From Echiichthys vipera (Eukaryota > Chordata > Actinopteri > Perciformes > Trachinidae): DNA of 64,000 nucleotides. The DNA is taken from positions 19,128,342 through 19,192,341 of the forward strand of contig OY829651.1 of the NCBI GenBank assembly GCA_963691815.1. The letters run 5' to 3'. Each line of letters starts with the position of its first letter. Position 1 is the stretch's first letter. The position numbers and the translations under genes were made by a program. Positions 1 to 13,900 of the stretch are shown here, piece by piece. A model generated the notes under the pieces. It ran no database searches. It was not told where the DNA came from and was given only the letters and a program-made list of their open reading frames with translations.

Positions 1-91
1 ATTTTATGCGAGCCTTTGCACCTAATTATGAAAAGATGGATACATTTTCGTTTGTCATCAAAGAGGTAGAAAAGGATGAAATAATCCTGAG

Positions 92-391
92 TCAAAGAAC
101 AACTGGAATTACTAAAAACTGACACAAAGGAGACCTATGCTCATTGTCTGTGACTCATTTAGATTCAATTTTTATCCATTTCTCACCTTCATGTTCACCT
201 GTGCACAGTAGGTAGTGCACCACTCTTTACGCAATATAGAGGATTTTACACTTGGAATGGTCCTGCAAGAGGTTCGATATGACAGCCACCACCCCAGGTA
301 TTACCTGCAATCTTGTTGATAATCGCCACATTCATATTGATTATCCTGGGGTTCCCCTCCCCCTTCATACTCTGTTATCGCTCTGTGGTTG
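92..391 (+). repeat. Direct repeat, copy 1
   Basis: About 300 bp recurs in the same orientation at 2102-2415 with only scattered substitutions and a small insertion. The shared block begins at tcaaagaacaactggaatt and ends at cgctctgtggttg. No reading frame was recognised in it. It could be a segmental duplication or paired ends of a decayed element; no TG...CA long-terminal-repeat ends are evident. Confidence 0.8.
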
Positions 392-594
392 CTGATACAA
401 AGCTACATTATTGATTGCAGCCCAGTAACAGGGATAAAGTGCACAGTTGCAGTCAACTCATAGTGGAGCCATCACTCAGTGGGCCACCTCCACTTGCAAA
501 TAGAAGGATTTTAGAGCATAAAAGAGCATAAATGCTGCTAGTCTCATAAGTGAGCAGATCCCAAACAGAGCAGAAGTGTGGGTTACTATCTTCA

Positions 595-825
595 ACTGCT
601 TGTCGGGAGCCGAGACAGGACGCCGGTCCATCGCAGGCATAGAAACAAACAGAAAACCATTAAGACTCACTTTGGACTCTGGGAGGAAGCCGAAGAACCC
701 GGAGAGAGTCCACGCAAACATGGGGAGAATATAAACTCCACACAGAAGGGCCCCAGCCCTGATTCGAACCAGCAACCCTCTTGCTGTGAGGCGACAGTGC
801 TAACCACCATTAGGAGGTGAAATGG
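595..825 (-). mobile_element. SINE-like dispersed repeat
   Basis: Read on the minus strand this begins with a GTGGTTAGCACTGTCGCCTC-type head, continues through a tRNA-like GGTTCGAATC box and a segment matching the common fish motif for 'gagtttatattctccccatg', and ends near the dash-rich 'ccggcgtcctgtctcggc' tail. This layout matches a tRNA-headed repeat widespread in teleost genomes. The short + strand open frame here (578-820) is a by-product of the repeat, not a gene. Confidence 0.6.
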
Positions 826-839
826 TCTATATATCATGG

Positions 840-2100
840 CTGCAGAGGGACGGTGTCATTGATTGAGAGGAATACTCTTTGAAAGATATCAAGGATCTGT
901 TTTCAAACACTGGACACCCTGACTAATGCCAGCAAATGAATTACACATGACAATGATAACCACAACAAGAATTGCATGCAGTCAGCAGTTCCGCTTCAGT
1001 GTAGTAGTCAACCTCTTTTAGATGTGCACCACAGCAGCCCACATATTCCTCTCTCCTCTCTTTTGCCCAGGGTACATTAAAGGGATTGAAGCACCAAAAG
1101 CAGCCGAGCATATATTCATTTCCTCTACACTGAGTGTGAGAGCAGCATTACAGAGTGTCACAAAGTCCCTGAATCACCTCATCAGATCAAAGATGGAAGA
1201 TTCAAATCTTTACAATAGATACAATCTTCTTCATTAAGCAGCTTTGATGCATCGTTTGTGTTTGTTTGCTTTTTTCCCAACACAAGCAGGAGTTTACGCA
1301 CTCATATGGGAGAGAAAAGATAATAATGTATTCAAATATGATGCGTTGAAAGCAAAACGACTATATTTCTCTAGACAGCTTTTGGTTTGGGTTCCACAGC
1401 ATGAATAAAAGTTAAGCATAAGTTAGAAACAAAAGTTAGGCATATGTTGTCTATTCAGTATGTTGGCTGAAATTTTCTTGCACAATTGATCACAATAAAT
1501 GTGCAAAATTAAGGATATCTGTATTGACATTACAGGTGTTGCAATATGTTTAAAAAGTATATTTTTAATTCTAAGTCTGACTACAATTATATAATAATCA
1601 CTAGGATAATAATCACACAATGCTAACAGAACTCCCTAACTGACACCTGGACTCCAAGCTGACAAAAATGAATCATATTTGAACGAATATTAGGCAGCCC
1701 TTAATATTCAAACCTGTTAAGTAAATTGTTTTTTGTAAATGCGTTTGCTTGTAAATGTAGTTTTCAATTCAGATGCCGAGGCCTTTTCACGCCTGGTGAA
1801 GTTGTGAATCGCGAGCTCATTAGCAAGGCTATTATTGTCTTCCTGGGCTCCTGTAGGTGACTGATGCTAATTTTCTGGGCAACAATCTCTAACAGCAGTA
1901 AAGTTGGGAATTTGTTGTAATGTAACATTAATAAACAGCTTGGAGCTCCAAGATCATATGAATAATTACTAGGATAAGTTTTGTTTTTTTTCATTGGTTT
2001 TTGCGCTAAATCTTGCCGAGATACAATAGTGCTATTCTCTGATTGGCTGTTGTGTAACCCCATTATTATTTTTGATTGGCTGGTCGCTGGTAAGTGGCAG
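840..2100. other. AT-rich non-coding stretch
   Basis: No coding exon, RNA gene or clear repeat structure was recognised. The short open frames here have no recognisable domains and no splice-site support. Confidence 0.4.
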
Positions 2101-2101
2101 C

Positions 2102-2415
2102 TCAAAGAACAACTGGAATTGCTAAAAACTGACACAAAGGAGACCTATGCTCATTGTCTGTGACTCATTTAGATTACATTTTTTCCATTTCTCACCTTCA
2201 GCGTCATGATAAAAATGTTCTCCTGTGCACAGTAGGTAGTGCACCACTCTTTACGCAATATTGATAATTTTACACTTGGAATGGTCCTGCAAGAGGTTCG
2301 ATATGACAGCCACCACCCCGGGTATTACCTGGAATCTTGTTGATAATCTCCACATTCACATTGATTATCCTGGGGTTCTCCTCCCCCTTCATACTCTGTT
2401 ATCGCTCTGTGGTTG
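2102..2415 (+). repeat. Direct repeat, copy 2
   Basis: Second copy of the block at 92-391, offset by about 2.01 kb. It carries an extra stretch of roughly a dozen bases (near 2203-2216) absent from the first copy. The flanks differ immediately outside the shared block. Confidence 0.8.
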
Positions 2416-3079
2416 ATTCCTGATTCCAGCTCTCGATTCCTGCCAGTTCCATAGTGAGAGCAGAGAGAGTGACGCTGTAGCATAATATACATTGTTTTTC
2501 CGCAAGATAAATACAATGTGTGGCGGGAGTGGGTGACCAAAAAGAGTGACTGTCACGCTCAATGTGTGACACTTAAGAAACCAGGACTTTAATTAAAAAT
2601 AGTCGTGTGTTTCCCCTGAAAACATCATTGCCTGCCTATTGACATTAATACACTACCCACTGACCTATTGGTATCAACTTAAGTTTGGACCAAAGGAAAT
2701 GGCCTCCTACAAGGTACAGTACTGCCCCCCCCTTAACATTTATACATATTTAACAATTAGCCATTACCCCAGTATGTCAGTGCTTTATCTACGCAGACAA
2801 CCTCTGAATCACACACCCAACAAAAATACTTCCAGAAAATGGAGTCTGTACTTGAAAGTGCCCTCCATGAGATGTCAAGCCATTACAAGAACCATCACCT
2901 GAAACCCAACCCATCAAAAACCCAACTATGATGCTTGAGACAATGTCAATGTTACTTTTAGTAAAGCCTGTTGGAAAATAAGCATAAAAGCTGATCAAAG
3001 GTAATAAGTGCATTTTTTTGGCAGATGGTGCAATGACAATTACCTATATATATATAAAAAATATATAAAATATAAATTA

Positions 3080-4262
3080 ATCCGTTGGGCTTGTGATGGA
3101 CTGCCAGAGGAGCAGGAGCCCCCCTGCCCTGGTTATCATCCAGAGAGAGGAAGTGAAGAGAATGAATAAATGAATAAAAGACTGGACTATAGAACGGGAC
3201 AGAGCCGACTGTCCTTCCTGAGGAGTCTCAGATCCTTCAGCATGTGCAGCAGGCTTCTGCAGATCCTCAATCGCTCGTACTCTATCACTATGCGTTTACA
3301 TGCAGTTTAAAATCCGGATTATATCCGGGTTAAGGGCATACCCCGGTTTCTTAAACACCATGTAAACACCATACCCCCGGTAAAATCGGGGTTCTCATGC
3401 CCCGGTTAACAGACCAAGAGAACTCCTTCAGTTCCCCGATTATTCTTGTTTGTAAACAGCATTCTTGGATTATTATCGGTTTTCTTGTTTGCGCATGCTC
3501 CCCACTCTGCGGCAATGGCTTTTGACCCGAAATTAAAATAAACCAGGAAGCAACAGCGCCGAAAACAATGTGAGAAAAAACAACAAGAATAGAGTGTTAC
3601 CTTTAAACCAAGGGAGGACTCCGCAACGGCAAGTTACATCACTACCAAAAAGACCCGTTTTGGTTGCAATTCTGTACAAAAGTCGGCCGTGATTTAGACA
3701 GAGGTGAACTGGAAAAAAAGCTGCATTCAGTCCAGCTGTATGTTGGGCGGAGAGCCACCAACTGTACCGGAGGTCAAGTTACTCCGTCATTTTCCCATTC
3801 AACTCTGGCTCGTGTATACAAAGGGAACTTCAATAATCCGATAATTCCCTTAACCGAGGTAAGGCCATTTTCGGGTTACCGATGTGCATGTTAACGCATT
3901 GAGTCTGTATTAGCCAGTGCTCTGTTCTTCGCAGGGGTGCGCTGGGGTTGTGGCATCAAGGCGCATTCTCAACAAGCTGTTAAGAAAGGCCAGCTAGGTG
4001 ATCAGGTTAGAACTGGATAGTGTGGAGGCAGTGGAGCAAAGGAGGATGAGGGACAATATCAAAGCCATCTCGGATAGCCCTTCTCACCTTCTCTACAATG
4101 AGCTGAGGCAGCGAAAAAGGAACAAGATCAAAACCTGGGAGTTGTTCTCTCTCCGAGTCAAGGGTCTAAGGATAGGGGATGGCGTTTGCTCAACAGATTT
4201 TGAAGCCGCTCGAGGCAATTATTTTTCTTTGTGGTGTAGGGATATATAAATAAAATTGATCT
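3080..4262 (+). pseudogene. Decayed LINE reverse-transcriptase 3' fragment, split by a MITE
   Basis: The part before 3288 translates in pieces to a frame containing SRLSFLRSLRSFSMCSRLLQ. The part after 3901 continues with VLASALFFAGVRWG and then LDSVEAVEQRRMRDNIKAI. These motifs are characteristic of the C-terminal region of fish non-LTR retrotransposon polyproteins. The sequence then runs to a short tail ending ataaaattgatctgacttgac at about 4262, typical of a LINE 3' end. Frameshifts and stops interrupt it, so it is a dead 5'-truncated copy. The two halves are separated by an unrelated MITE at 3288-3901 that interrupts the same motif. Confidence 0.6.
3288..3901. mobile_element. MITE-like element inserted in a LINE
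   Basis: The left end reads tgcgtttacatgcag and the right end is its imperfect inverse, gtgcatgttaacgcattg. Internal sequence including a ccgggttaagggcat motif is shared with a second copy at 4354-5076, as is a segment near agtcggccgtgattt. The element has no transposase and is therefore non-autonomous. It breaks the reading frame of a LINE remnant. The exact ends and target-site duplication could not be fixed. Confidence 0.6.
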
Positions 4263-4353
4263 GACTTGACTTTGTTGAGCTTTTTGTTCATGTGTTTTGT
4301 GAGGTCACAGTGACCTTGACCTTTGACCACCAAAATCTACTCAGGTTATCATT

Positions 4354-5076
4354 CAGTGCGTTTACATGCAGATTAAAAATGATTAATATATTCGGGTTAA
4401 GGGCATACTCCGGTTTCTCAAACACCATGTAAACACCGTACCCCGCTTAACAAACCTTGATAACTCCTTCAGTACCCCAATTATTCGTGCATGTTAGAGA
4501 TGCACCGATCTGATACCCGGATCAGATATCGACTCCGATATTGACTAATTAGCTGGATCGGATATTGGATGAATGAGGCTGATCCAGCTTTTCTTTTTTA
4601 TTAATATCATACACAGCAATACAGTTACAGCGATCTAGTCACTTCAAAGTTTGCAACACGGGGTTACACATCTGTGCATGCTCCGTTGGTTGTGACTACC
4701 CCTCCCCACTCAACGGCAGTGGCTTTTGACCTGGAAATAGAATAAACCAGGAAGCAACAGCGCCGAAAACAACGTGAAAGAAACGGACTTCACCATGGTA
4801 AGTAACATCACTACCAAGAAGACCCGTTTCTGACGTTATTCAGTCCAAAGGTCGGCCATCCCCTCCACTTGTGATTTTGACAAAAGGGAAACGAAAAAAA
4901 GCCACATTCTGACCAGCTCTATGTTGGCGAAGAGCAGTAGGTGGCGCCATGGTGGCATAACGGAGGCAGAGTTACTCTTGTCATTTTCCCATTCAACTCC
5001 CTTTCATGTATACGAGGGGAACTTTAATAATCCATTTTCGGGTTATTGTATATGTGATGTGCATGTAAACGCACTG
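4354..5076. mobile_element. MITE-like element with perfect 17-bp TIRs
   Basis: The ends are CAGTGCGTTTACATGCA (4354-4370) and its exact inverse (5060-5076), and att flanks the element on both sides (4351-4353 and 5077-5079). It is a sister copy of 3288-3901. From about 4496 it contains an unrelated piece starting tagagatgcaccgatc, resembling another fish DNA-transposon end, so this copy may itself have been invaded. No transposase is present. Confidence 0.65.
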
Positions 5077-5079
5077 ATT

Positions 5080-7590
5080 GACTCCAAGTGGACATCAGTA
5101 CCACATGTAATGAAAATCCCTACAGGTATTGTTGAGATATCAGGAGAACAGGACTGACGGACAACCTGAAAACATGCTGTCACTACCATAGAGGCATAAA
5201 TGGATGATTAATATACCCAAAAAGGCCCCCATACATTTGGTATAATACTTAATAAAGAAATGACATTTTCATTTGTTACGTTAAGTAAGATGGATGGAAA
5301 GATGGGGTTTTGAAAAAAACGACTGTGGCAACATATAAGAAAACCTCAAAGAGAACAAAAGCTACACAAGAAGAGGGAGGCCTGGCTGAACCCAAGCAAG
5401 TAGGCAACGGGGGCACGGCAGCTCAGCAGGCCAGATAATTACACACCCTGATGGAGCGGCCCCTTGGTATTCTCTGCACGCCCATCTAAAACATACCAGC
5501 ACTGGATAAGTCAGTGGTGAGAGAGTTAGAGAGAAGGTAAGAAAAGGACAGAGAGCTGTTAAAGAAGCTCCAGATCAGCCAGACCCAGGCAGCGGGGAGG
5601 TTGCGTTACAAATCAACAGCTTGCTGTGACCTAAACCTTCTGACAGATTAAACCACCATAAAGGACCATTTACATTTTACTGCAATGAATAATCTTCACA
5701 ATGAGTGTAATCACCTTGTCAAGACACTAAACACACTTTTCAGAAAGCTGTTGGGGGGGGGGGAGCAGTAATGACAAAAACAGAAGATGCACCTCAGTGA
5801 GTAATGCGACGTCGGGGCAGAGCAGAGAAGTCTGTCATATTGCGTTTAATTAGCACTGGAGAATCAACGCCTTGTCATTGTGTCAATGCGAGATATGGGC
5901 AGAAGTGTTGTACAAACTGTTGTTACAGAAAAGCTTATTAAAAAATTTTCTTCAGCTCCCTGTGGAATATACATAAGGAAGAAAACAGAGCTGTGAACAT
6001 CACTTTTTTATGCAGTTAAGCACAATGCATGAATTGATATGACAGAGAGTGTGTTTGTGGAAATGCGTCTGAGTCCGAAAATTTTTGTGAAATGCATAGC
6101 TGAATATTAGTTCAAAAGCACAAATATAGAAAAGGGGGAGGGATTGTGAAATGAGCTGCATGCTGCACACTGCAGGCGGAGAGCACTATATTGGTAGTCA
6201 CAAAAGGGCGGAGTTGGGAGGGGCGTGAGGGTGATATCTCATGGGTGGCAGGAGGAGAAGGGGGAGGCAGCCATGCTGTATTTCGGAGAGAATGAGTGTC
6301 AGTCCATGTTGTTCCGCTGTCAGGCGAGCTGCTGAGAGCTGTGTGCTTCACTGAAGGGTGACAGTAGAGAGACACTCTCAATTCTCAGTTTTCAACTGTG
6401 GGCAGCTGGCTGGTGTAACTGGCTGCAGGCTGCTGGACCTCAGTGGCTAATTATGTCATTTTCACTATGTAAGTCAAAGCTATAGCCAACTGTTAACTAA
6501 TGGTCTCATTTTTAGAACCCTTTGCACGAAAATATGGAGTAGGCTGGAATTCATTTAGTAAAGGTCGGTATTGTATTAGCCTCTGGTGGTAGCTTCATCA
6601 CACTGGCAACACTTAAAATGCCTGTCTTGTTTGCAGTGATTATAGAACTTGAAAAGAAAACAAGAAACAAGATCAGGAATGAAAGTTGAAGAAGGGAAAC
6701 AATCTGTACAGTGCCGTCCAAGCACAGGCTGTGAGGTAGACTTTGGGGAGAGAATAATGCTACACAGGGCTAACTTTCTCCTTTCAGATCCTGACTGATG
6801 AATCAAATGTAGTCAAGTGGAACCTCCCCAGCTTGAGAACATAGATTTAAAATAAAAAGCCTGGGAAACTTCATCTCCTTGCTATCTAAGGAAGATTACT
6901 GAACTATGACGGCAGATTTTTTTTTTCCTGTGCTGCGATTTCACTTAGAAAATATTCTGGTTCACTGAAATGTGGCTCTATTGCTTCTCTTTTTTTCCAT
7001 CACCGCACTATAGTTTAAAAGTAAGCAAACACATTGAAATGCATACACACACAGAGACATGTCGGTGTTATGATATATAACACATACAAAGTTAATTTAT
7101 GTAAGCATATGACGTGGAAGTTTTTTCCCTTTTCATTCTAATTTATATTCAGTGGACTTACAGGCAAATTTCCCACAGGCTGATTGGGGAATGGTTCTCC
7201 CTGTCTGGCTCTCAGTTATACTATATGTATTTTACATTGAGCAGACCAATAAGTGTGTTGTTTTGTGGATAGCTAAAGTGGACCCAAATGAATGGTTAAT
7301 AAGATCTTAGTGGACAGTGGTTACAGCATGATGTAATGTATCACAGATATGCAAAACCACAGAAATAGGATGAGAGTAGAACGAACATTTCAGTTCAAAT
7401 CAACATGGCAGGATAGTCAGAGGGGCAGCCATTGCAAAGAACTGTGATCTTTGTTGCAGGCTCATTTGTTGCTCGACTCATTCTATTTCTAAGGTCAATG
7501 CACAGTACTGGACCCATGGGTGGATTACTGACTGGAACTACAACGAAGGGGAAGGGAAGTTTCAGGGTGCCGTCCTGATGTTCACTTGCA
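5080..7590. other. Gene-poor stretch
   Basis: No coding exon was recognised. A patch at about 6180-6320 is relatively GC-rich with a GGGCGG box and a gggaggggcgtg run, and could be an unassigned promoter or 5' exon. An ATG near 6272 opens only about 20 codons. No splice signals tie it to frmpd3. Confidence 0.35.
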
Positions 7591-7599
7591 AAATGCCAC

Positions 7600-7965
7600 T
7601 CAAAGAGACACATGCTGACCATGAAGAGATGCAAAATGACAAGAAACAAACATAAAACAACTACAAAGAGATGCAAAGCAACTGCAAAGATACATAAAAT
7701 ACTACACAAAGGGGAAAAACAAGCACAAAGAAATACATACTGACGATGGAGATGCAAAATGATGAGAAACAAAAAGATACACAAAATAACCACAAACAGA
7801 AATAAATCGCACTTATAAACCGTAAATATAAATGTAAAGAGACATAAAAAGAAACAAAATAACTATAATAAGGGGTAAAACAACCACAAAAATAGACTTA
7901 ATGACCACGCACAACCTTAAAGATACTATACCAACTACAAAGAGACTAAAAACAACAAAAGAAGC
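7600..7965. repeat. Degenerate A-rich minisatellite
   Basis: Units of about 20-22 bp with the loose pattern acaactacaaagagatgcaa repeat irregularly, with variants such as aaacaaacataaaacaac and accacaaa. The long minus-strand open frame over this region (7395-7793) is an artefact of the low-complexity repeat. Confidence 0.7.
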
Positions 7966-10900
7966 AAAAACATCCCACATGACAAAGTCACAAAATTAGT
8001 TTGTACATCACTTTTTGCATAAGGCCAATTATCTCATAATCGACCAATAGCTGAATGCCATTTTATTTTGAAAGGCTTAAATGACCATGGTGAATAACCT
8101 CTGAAAAACCTATATTTGGAGTAATAAAGTGTATATTTCACAGCTTCCGGTCATTTTATAGTGTCTCGGGTATACAGTATATGCTGTATTCAGGTGCTGG
8201 GAAGGTACAGTACTGTACAGTTATGAGGGCAACACAGGAAAATAAGAACAAGAAGAATGGTGACACCGTTTTGACTTTCATCAGACAGCCCAGTCATGTT
8301 TGCCTTAAAATTTATGACCTCTACAGGGGTACGGCAGTCTCTGGTAGCATTAAAGTCTACCCCTTGCCCTCTATAAATATTTTCTTTATGGTCAGGGGAA
8401 GTGAGGGAAAGTCGTAACAAGCTATTACATGGATGAGCTGCATTTCTTAACCTCATCCGCGTTTTATCAACCAAGATTCTGCTCAGTGACCTGCAGAGAA
8501 CGTCAGAGCTGAACATCTGTTTGACTAACCTCTTCCTTCCACCCATCTTTCCTCGTGACAGATCAGCTCTTAACCGTCGTCCTGATCATAGCTCACTGTC
8601 CCTCCTCTCCATATCTGTCTGACTGCATGCCAGAGAGAATGCCTGGCTATTGATCTCAACTCAGTGAAACAGGCTCAAGGTCTTTCTTCACGGCAATGCT
8701 GTTTTAACTAACCGGCTGAAGGAGAAACCGGCTGACAGACTGTCACGTTTTCTCTTGCGGTGCGACAAGGTCTGTGCTGAGCTGTGGGGGCCCACTGTCA
8801 GTGTTAATGGTGCAGCTTGGTACAACTGAATAATGTTCTGAATGTAAAGCATGTCACTGGGCTTGATGCAGGACTTCACACTCCCAATAACTATGTTCTC
8901 TGCCTATGATCAACAACAGCTGGTTTACAGAAGCAATTATTTTCATTATTAATTAACCTGCCAATTATTTTCTTTAGGAACTTATTGATCATTTGGTCTT
9001 GAACAGTATTTTACCTGAACCTGTTAAAAGAACAAATTAGTATGCATTGGGTAATTCATTTACTTTGGGAAGTGGGCAGTGGCAATGATTGGGGACTATG
9101 GATGGATGGGTATGAGGAGGTTCTACTGACAAAAGAATAGCTCAGACACGTGTGGTGAGAAAGAAATGCTGCGTTCCAGTGCCACAGGAAGTTCCAAGTT
9201 TCGAACCTCCAATTAGGCAAAGTGCACTGGAATGCCAGTTAAAGTGGAACCTCCTACTAGCCTAATTCGCTAGTAGGGGGTTCACTCACTGACACAAACT
9301 CAGTCCACTCTCCTAAAGCAGGCAGTCACTTTCTCACTACATTTAGCAACTTTCTAGAACTTCTTAGCAACTTTATTTATAAAAAGTGACTAGCAACAAA
9401 TTTAGCGACTTATTCAGACCATATATGGTAGGCCTAATTAATTCCCATGAATGCAGCTCAGAGCAATTCCACTCTATGGCCTCTGAGGTCTGTCTCTCCC
9501 ATAGGGTCTCTCCCCCTCTCTCCTCTATGCAGCAGCACTGCGCAGAAACTGTTGTCATTGTTTTGTGTGTTGATGGGACACCATGGGGTAAGCAGTGGAA
9601 GGCTATAGGTGTCGAGAAGTGGGGAGATCATCATCTAACAAAGTGTGCGGCTTCGCCGTCCAAACAACAACGCTAGGGGTTCTCTTTTAGATCCAGATTT
9701 CCAGATTCCACACTAGCACATTCCACAGAAGATACCTTTTTTTCAGGCTCCAATAACTCCGTCCCCGTATGGATGGTCAGCCAAAACGATACAAAAGTTG
9801 TGTGGTTATAGGAAAACACGTCTCCGTGTGGATGGGCCCTAAGTCAGTCATACTAATGATGTTGGTAATGCCACAACAACATATACTTCTTTTCCCAGGT
9901 TAGACACAAGTTTAGATTTTCTGATACTAACTCAGTACTTGAGTTTTGAGATACACTTTGTTTTTAATTAGATGTGATTGTAAGATGTTGTTTTTGACAA
10001 TGCTGTAGACTGTTATTTCACACTGTGATTTAGAGTGACTTAAATGAGAATGATGATGAATATTTCGCCTGCTGTGGCAGGTTGGTTTTTGTCTGGAATT
10101 ATTATGGACTTTGTTAAGTGAACACCTCAAGCCAGTTCTGTGATCATCCAAGAAACAAGCAGGATTGTCCAGCATATTGCTTCCTCTCCCCCGCTGTCAC
10201 CTGCAGTGAAACTTGTTTCAGAACAGATAAGCTCCTAGAAGATTTCACAAAACATGCAAACTACCCTGGTAGGATACAATGGACTAAAGAACAGCAAAGC
10301 AAATCAAACTAAAGAATTATATTGAACTGTATAACTATTGCAAGCTTCGGAGAACAGATGAAGAGGACAATTTGTTTTATTCATAATCTTTGATTATATA
10401 TTGTTGGCAATAAATGTCTGTTTTATAATCAAATGCATTGCTGTGACTCATTCGCTCCTTAAGACGAATGAGAATCTGCATGGTAGAACGTAAAGCATCA
10501 AATCCTCACATTGGAGAAGGCTGGAATCTGAGAATATTTGATTAATTTGCTTGATAAAGGACTGAAACAATAGAGGATTATAAAAATGTGTACCAATTTA
10601 TTTACATCGACAATCAACTAATAATTTCAGCCCTATGGCCCACAACAAAACAAATGTCAAGATCCTGTAACAATTATTTTGTGATTACATTGGAAAGAGT
10701 ATGTATATAAACAAATAGAGATAGATTTAAGCACTCTCTATTGGTACATGTGAATAAATTGATTGCATTGATATGTAACATTTGTAGATAAACCCCTTAC
10801 ACCTCTGTTTACTGTAGGACATGATAAAGACATTCCGCCATCATTCATCCTCATTTGTCTTGGTCGAGGTGCAAACTAAAAAGTAACTAAGAGAGGAGGA

Positions 10901-13900
10901 GAGAATGGCACAGAGAATGATTGGTATGTTAATAAAGCTACAGTTTGCACTGAAATCCATTTCTGGAGGAGGGTTTATTTTCTATGTTTGCATTTGTTGC
11001 TTAATGGATTTTGCAGAGGAAAGTGAAATTACAGGCTGTATCCTCCTCAAGGTTGTGAACTCGATTGTGAAGAAGTCATATCCACCCCAAACCTCATTTG
11101 TTTTTTCAGTTCCCTTTTAACCTTTTACCATCTCCACCTTCAAGACAATAACACTTTGGGAAAACACAACAAAGAAAACACATGCAGGGAAAAGCACAAA
11201 TCACACTTTTGTGATTGCATTTTCATTCCCCTAACTTTGCTCTCATCCAAAACCATTCATAAGAAGTCTATCGTCTTTCGCTTGCTTGCTTTCAGAAAGT
11301 CTGGATCGGGGGTTTTTAGCCCAGATGGGTATGTATAGTCTGCTGTGGTCATATACACAGTTTGTGATTAGTGTTTGAGTGGGAAAAAACAATGACATTG
11401 TACTGATACAGCAGTGTATCTTTGTCACCTACATGGACAGCTACGGACACCACAGATGTGTAGTAGTTGTGTTTATACCATTTCTTCTTGGAGGACGTGT
11501 TTCACATCTGCACAGTAGATCAGCGTTTATGGATTGTTGCATATTTGATCCGTCAGATTTTCTTCTAGTTTATTGTCTTTTAAGTCAGTTAATTTTTCTT
11601 TGGTAACAAAAAATTGGAGATACGTGAATGTAACCTTATGTCATATGGACCCCAGCGGACCCTCACACACTTGCAGGCGTGAATCATATAACCTAATCCT
11701 GCCTGTAATTTATTGGTCATTGTTATAATAAATATAAGATCACTCCTACTACAATTTGATTTCATTACCTTCTCTAAAACACAAATATCAACCTTTTTTT
11801 TTCTTTTTTTACAAATCATAATTGCTATTTTTGTCAAATAAAGCTGCTACACCATCTTCCTACCTACTCCCAGGTTGGAAATGATTGCTATAGAACACAA
11901 ATTCATCTGCTCAGAGGCACTCAAATATCCACAGCTGTGCAATTATTCACACATAGACACATACTGTAAAACGGCATGGCCTGCCTACCAGACTGAATGC
12001 AAACTAAACAACATTGGATACACATCTGACATAACAACGTTTCTTCACTGGGTCACAAACCTAATTTACTATCCCAACCCTTTAGGCTTGCTGGCCAAAC
12101 ATTGAACAGTGCAAATAAAGGGAGTGGCTAATCGTTTGACAAATTATGAAAGGTAAAGAGCCTAACAACGCAGTCTGTAAACATTCATTGGACATTTTAC
12201 ACACAAATTACAGCCCAAAGATGTTCTCTCTCTCCTTGTGGCATCAATGGTCACTCAAGTTGTTGATTATACCCACAGCCACAATCCGTTTAAAATAGGC
12301 AGTCAGCTTTGGCTGTTAGAGGGGAAAGATTAGCCGGTGACAGACGGATAGGCAGACAGTGACAGAGGAGATTAACAGAGGGAGAAACAGTACAGGTGGG
12401 TAACAAGTTCACAAAGTGAAAGTGAGAAACCGGTCAGCACAGCAGTGGTTGCTAAATGGATACCATCTGGCCCTAGCAGGGAGGAAATTTGTGTAAAGAG
12501 AGGAAAGGATGCAGCAATGCTGGCAGGCAGGCAGACCAAGCCAGCAGGTGAACACAGCCAGAGACAGAGTGATTGGTCCTGCAGCTGCACAAATCTTTTT
12601 GTCTGTATCTGTATTTCATGACAGCACTAACCATTGTGTGGAACAAGCAAGCAGCCAGCATGTCAAGTGAGGCTTACAGAGATTGAGTTGTTATTGTTTA
12701 CCTGGTAGCAGGGATCAGAGGGATTTCTGCTGGAGAATTTACCTGCAAGATTGATAAAAAAAAATTTGGGGAAAGCAGATCAGATGTGAGATGCGAGGAA
12801 AGAGTGATTGTTAATGTGAATTTAAAAATGTATGAGGGACTGTTCAAAACATTAACATTCGTCAAAGGTGATGCACATCACAATTGGACAGCTCTCAGTA
12901 CATCAGCTCACATGCGTCCTGAGTGACCACTTGTGATTAGATCTCACTTCCCCGCTCTATATGCAAACAACCATATAGATTATTTCCATTTTCTGTTTGT
13001 TGTGTTGTGTGTGTGTATAGATTTTAGATGCTCTCATACTAGCATACTGTATAAATCATACTTATCCCTAATGAAAAAGTGCTGCCTACAGTCTTTGTCC
13101 ATGTGCCTAGGGTATTGGACTGCAGTATGTGTGTAATATGTTCAGATATTCAAGTCAATTTCATGAACCTAAAAATAAATGTTATTATCTACCTAATGAG
13201 GCCATATGCGACCCAGACCACCTCCGAATGTGGTCTGAGCAAACGGATGTCAATGCATCCTCAATGCATCCTGAGTGCATTCACACCTGTACTTGGAGCT
13301 GTCCCGTTGTGATCACTCAAGGCTGATGTTAATGCCATGTCTAAACGGTGTCTGTGTGCATGCACTGGTGTCACAGAGTGCAGTGAATAAGTGTAGGGTT
13401 GAGAGACTGAATAAAACTGCATACGTAATGGTGAAGGACAGAAGAGGGAGTATTTTCCCCAAAAAACAAAAGCAATGTGAGCTACTTTGAATTTTAGCCA
13501 AAGGAAAGCCTGAGGTTTTAAAAGATCCAATCGTGTAGATAACATACACAATGAAAAGTTTATCAGTAAGGGAGTTCAGGACCGACTTCCATATATCAGC
13601 CTTCACTTTCCCCATAGAATGGGTTTTGTTGCCCTGCAGGATTTCATCAGGACTGGTCGGGGCAGCCTGCAGTGACAGAAAGGATTAGGCCCAGTGCCGG
13701 TGGCTTCGTCTGGTTGGCTCTCTCAGTGCAAAGGCCTGTCTGTCACTACAAGTCACAAACCACAAAATCCTTTCAAAAAACAGCAGAAATATTTAGGTTT
13801 TATCACGGCCAGCAATTGAAAACAGATGAAGCCAGTGGCGACCATGACTTTGGTGCCTCGTTCATAATCCTAACAGGATTTTCGCAGATTCAAGGATTTG

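Noticed and set aside
6268..6335. ATG in a good context within a GC-rich patch
   Set aside because: Opens only about 20 codons, with no convincing donor linking it to frmpd3.
7395..7793. 132-codon minus-strand frame
   Set aside because: Leucine/phenylalanine-rich artefact of the A-rich minisatellite; no domain or splice support.
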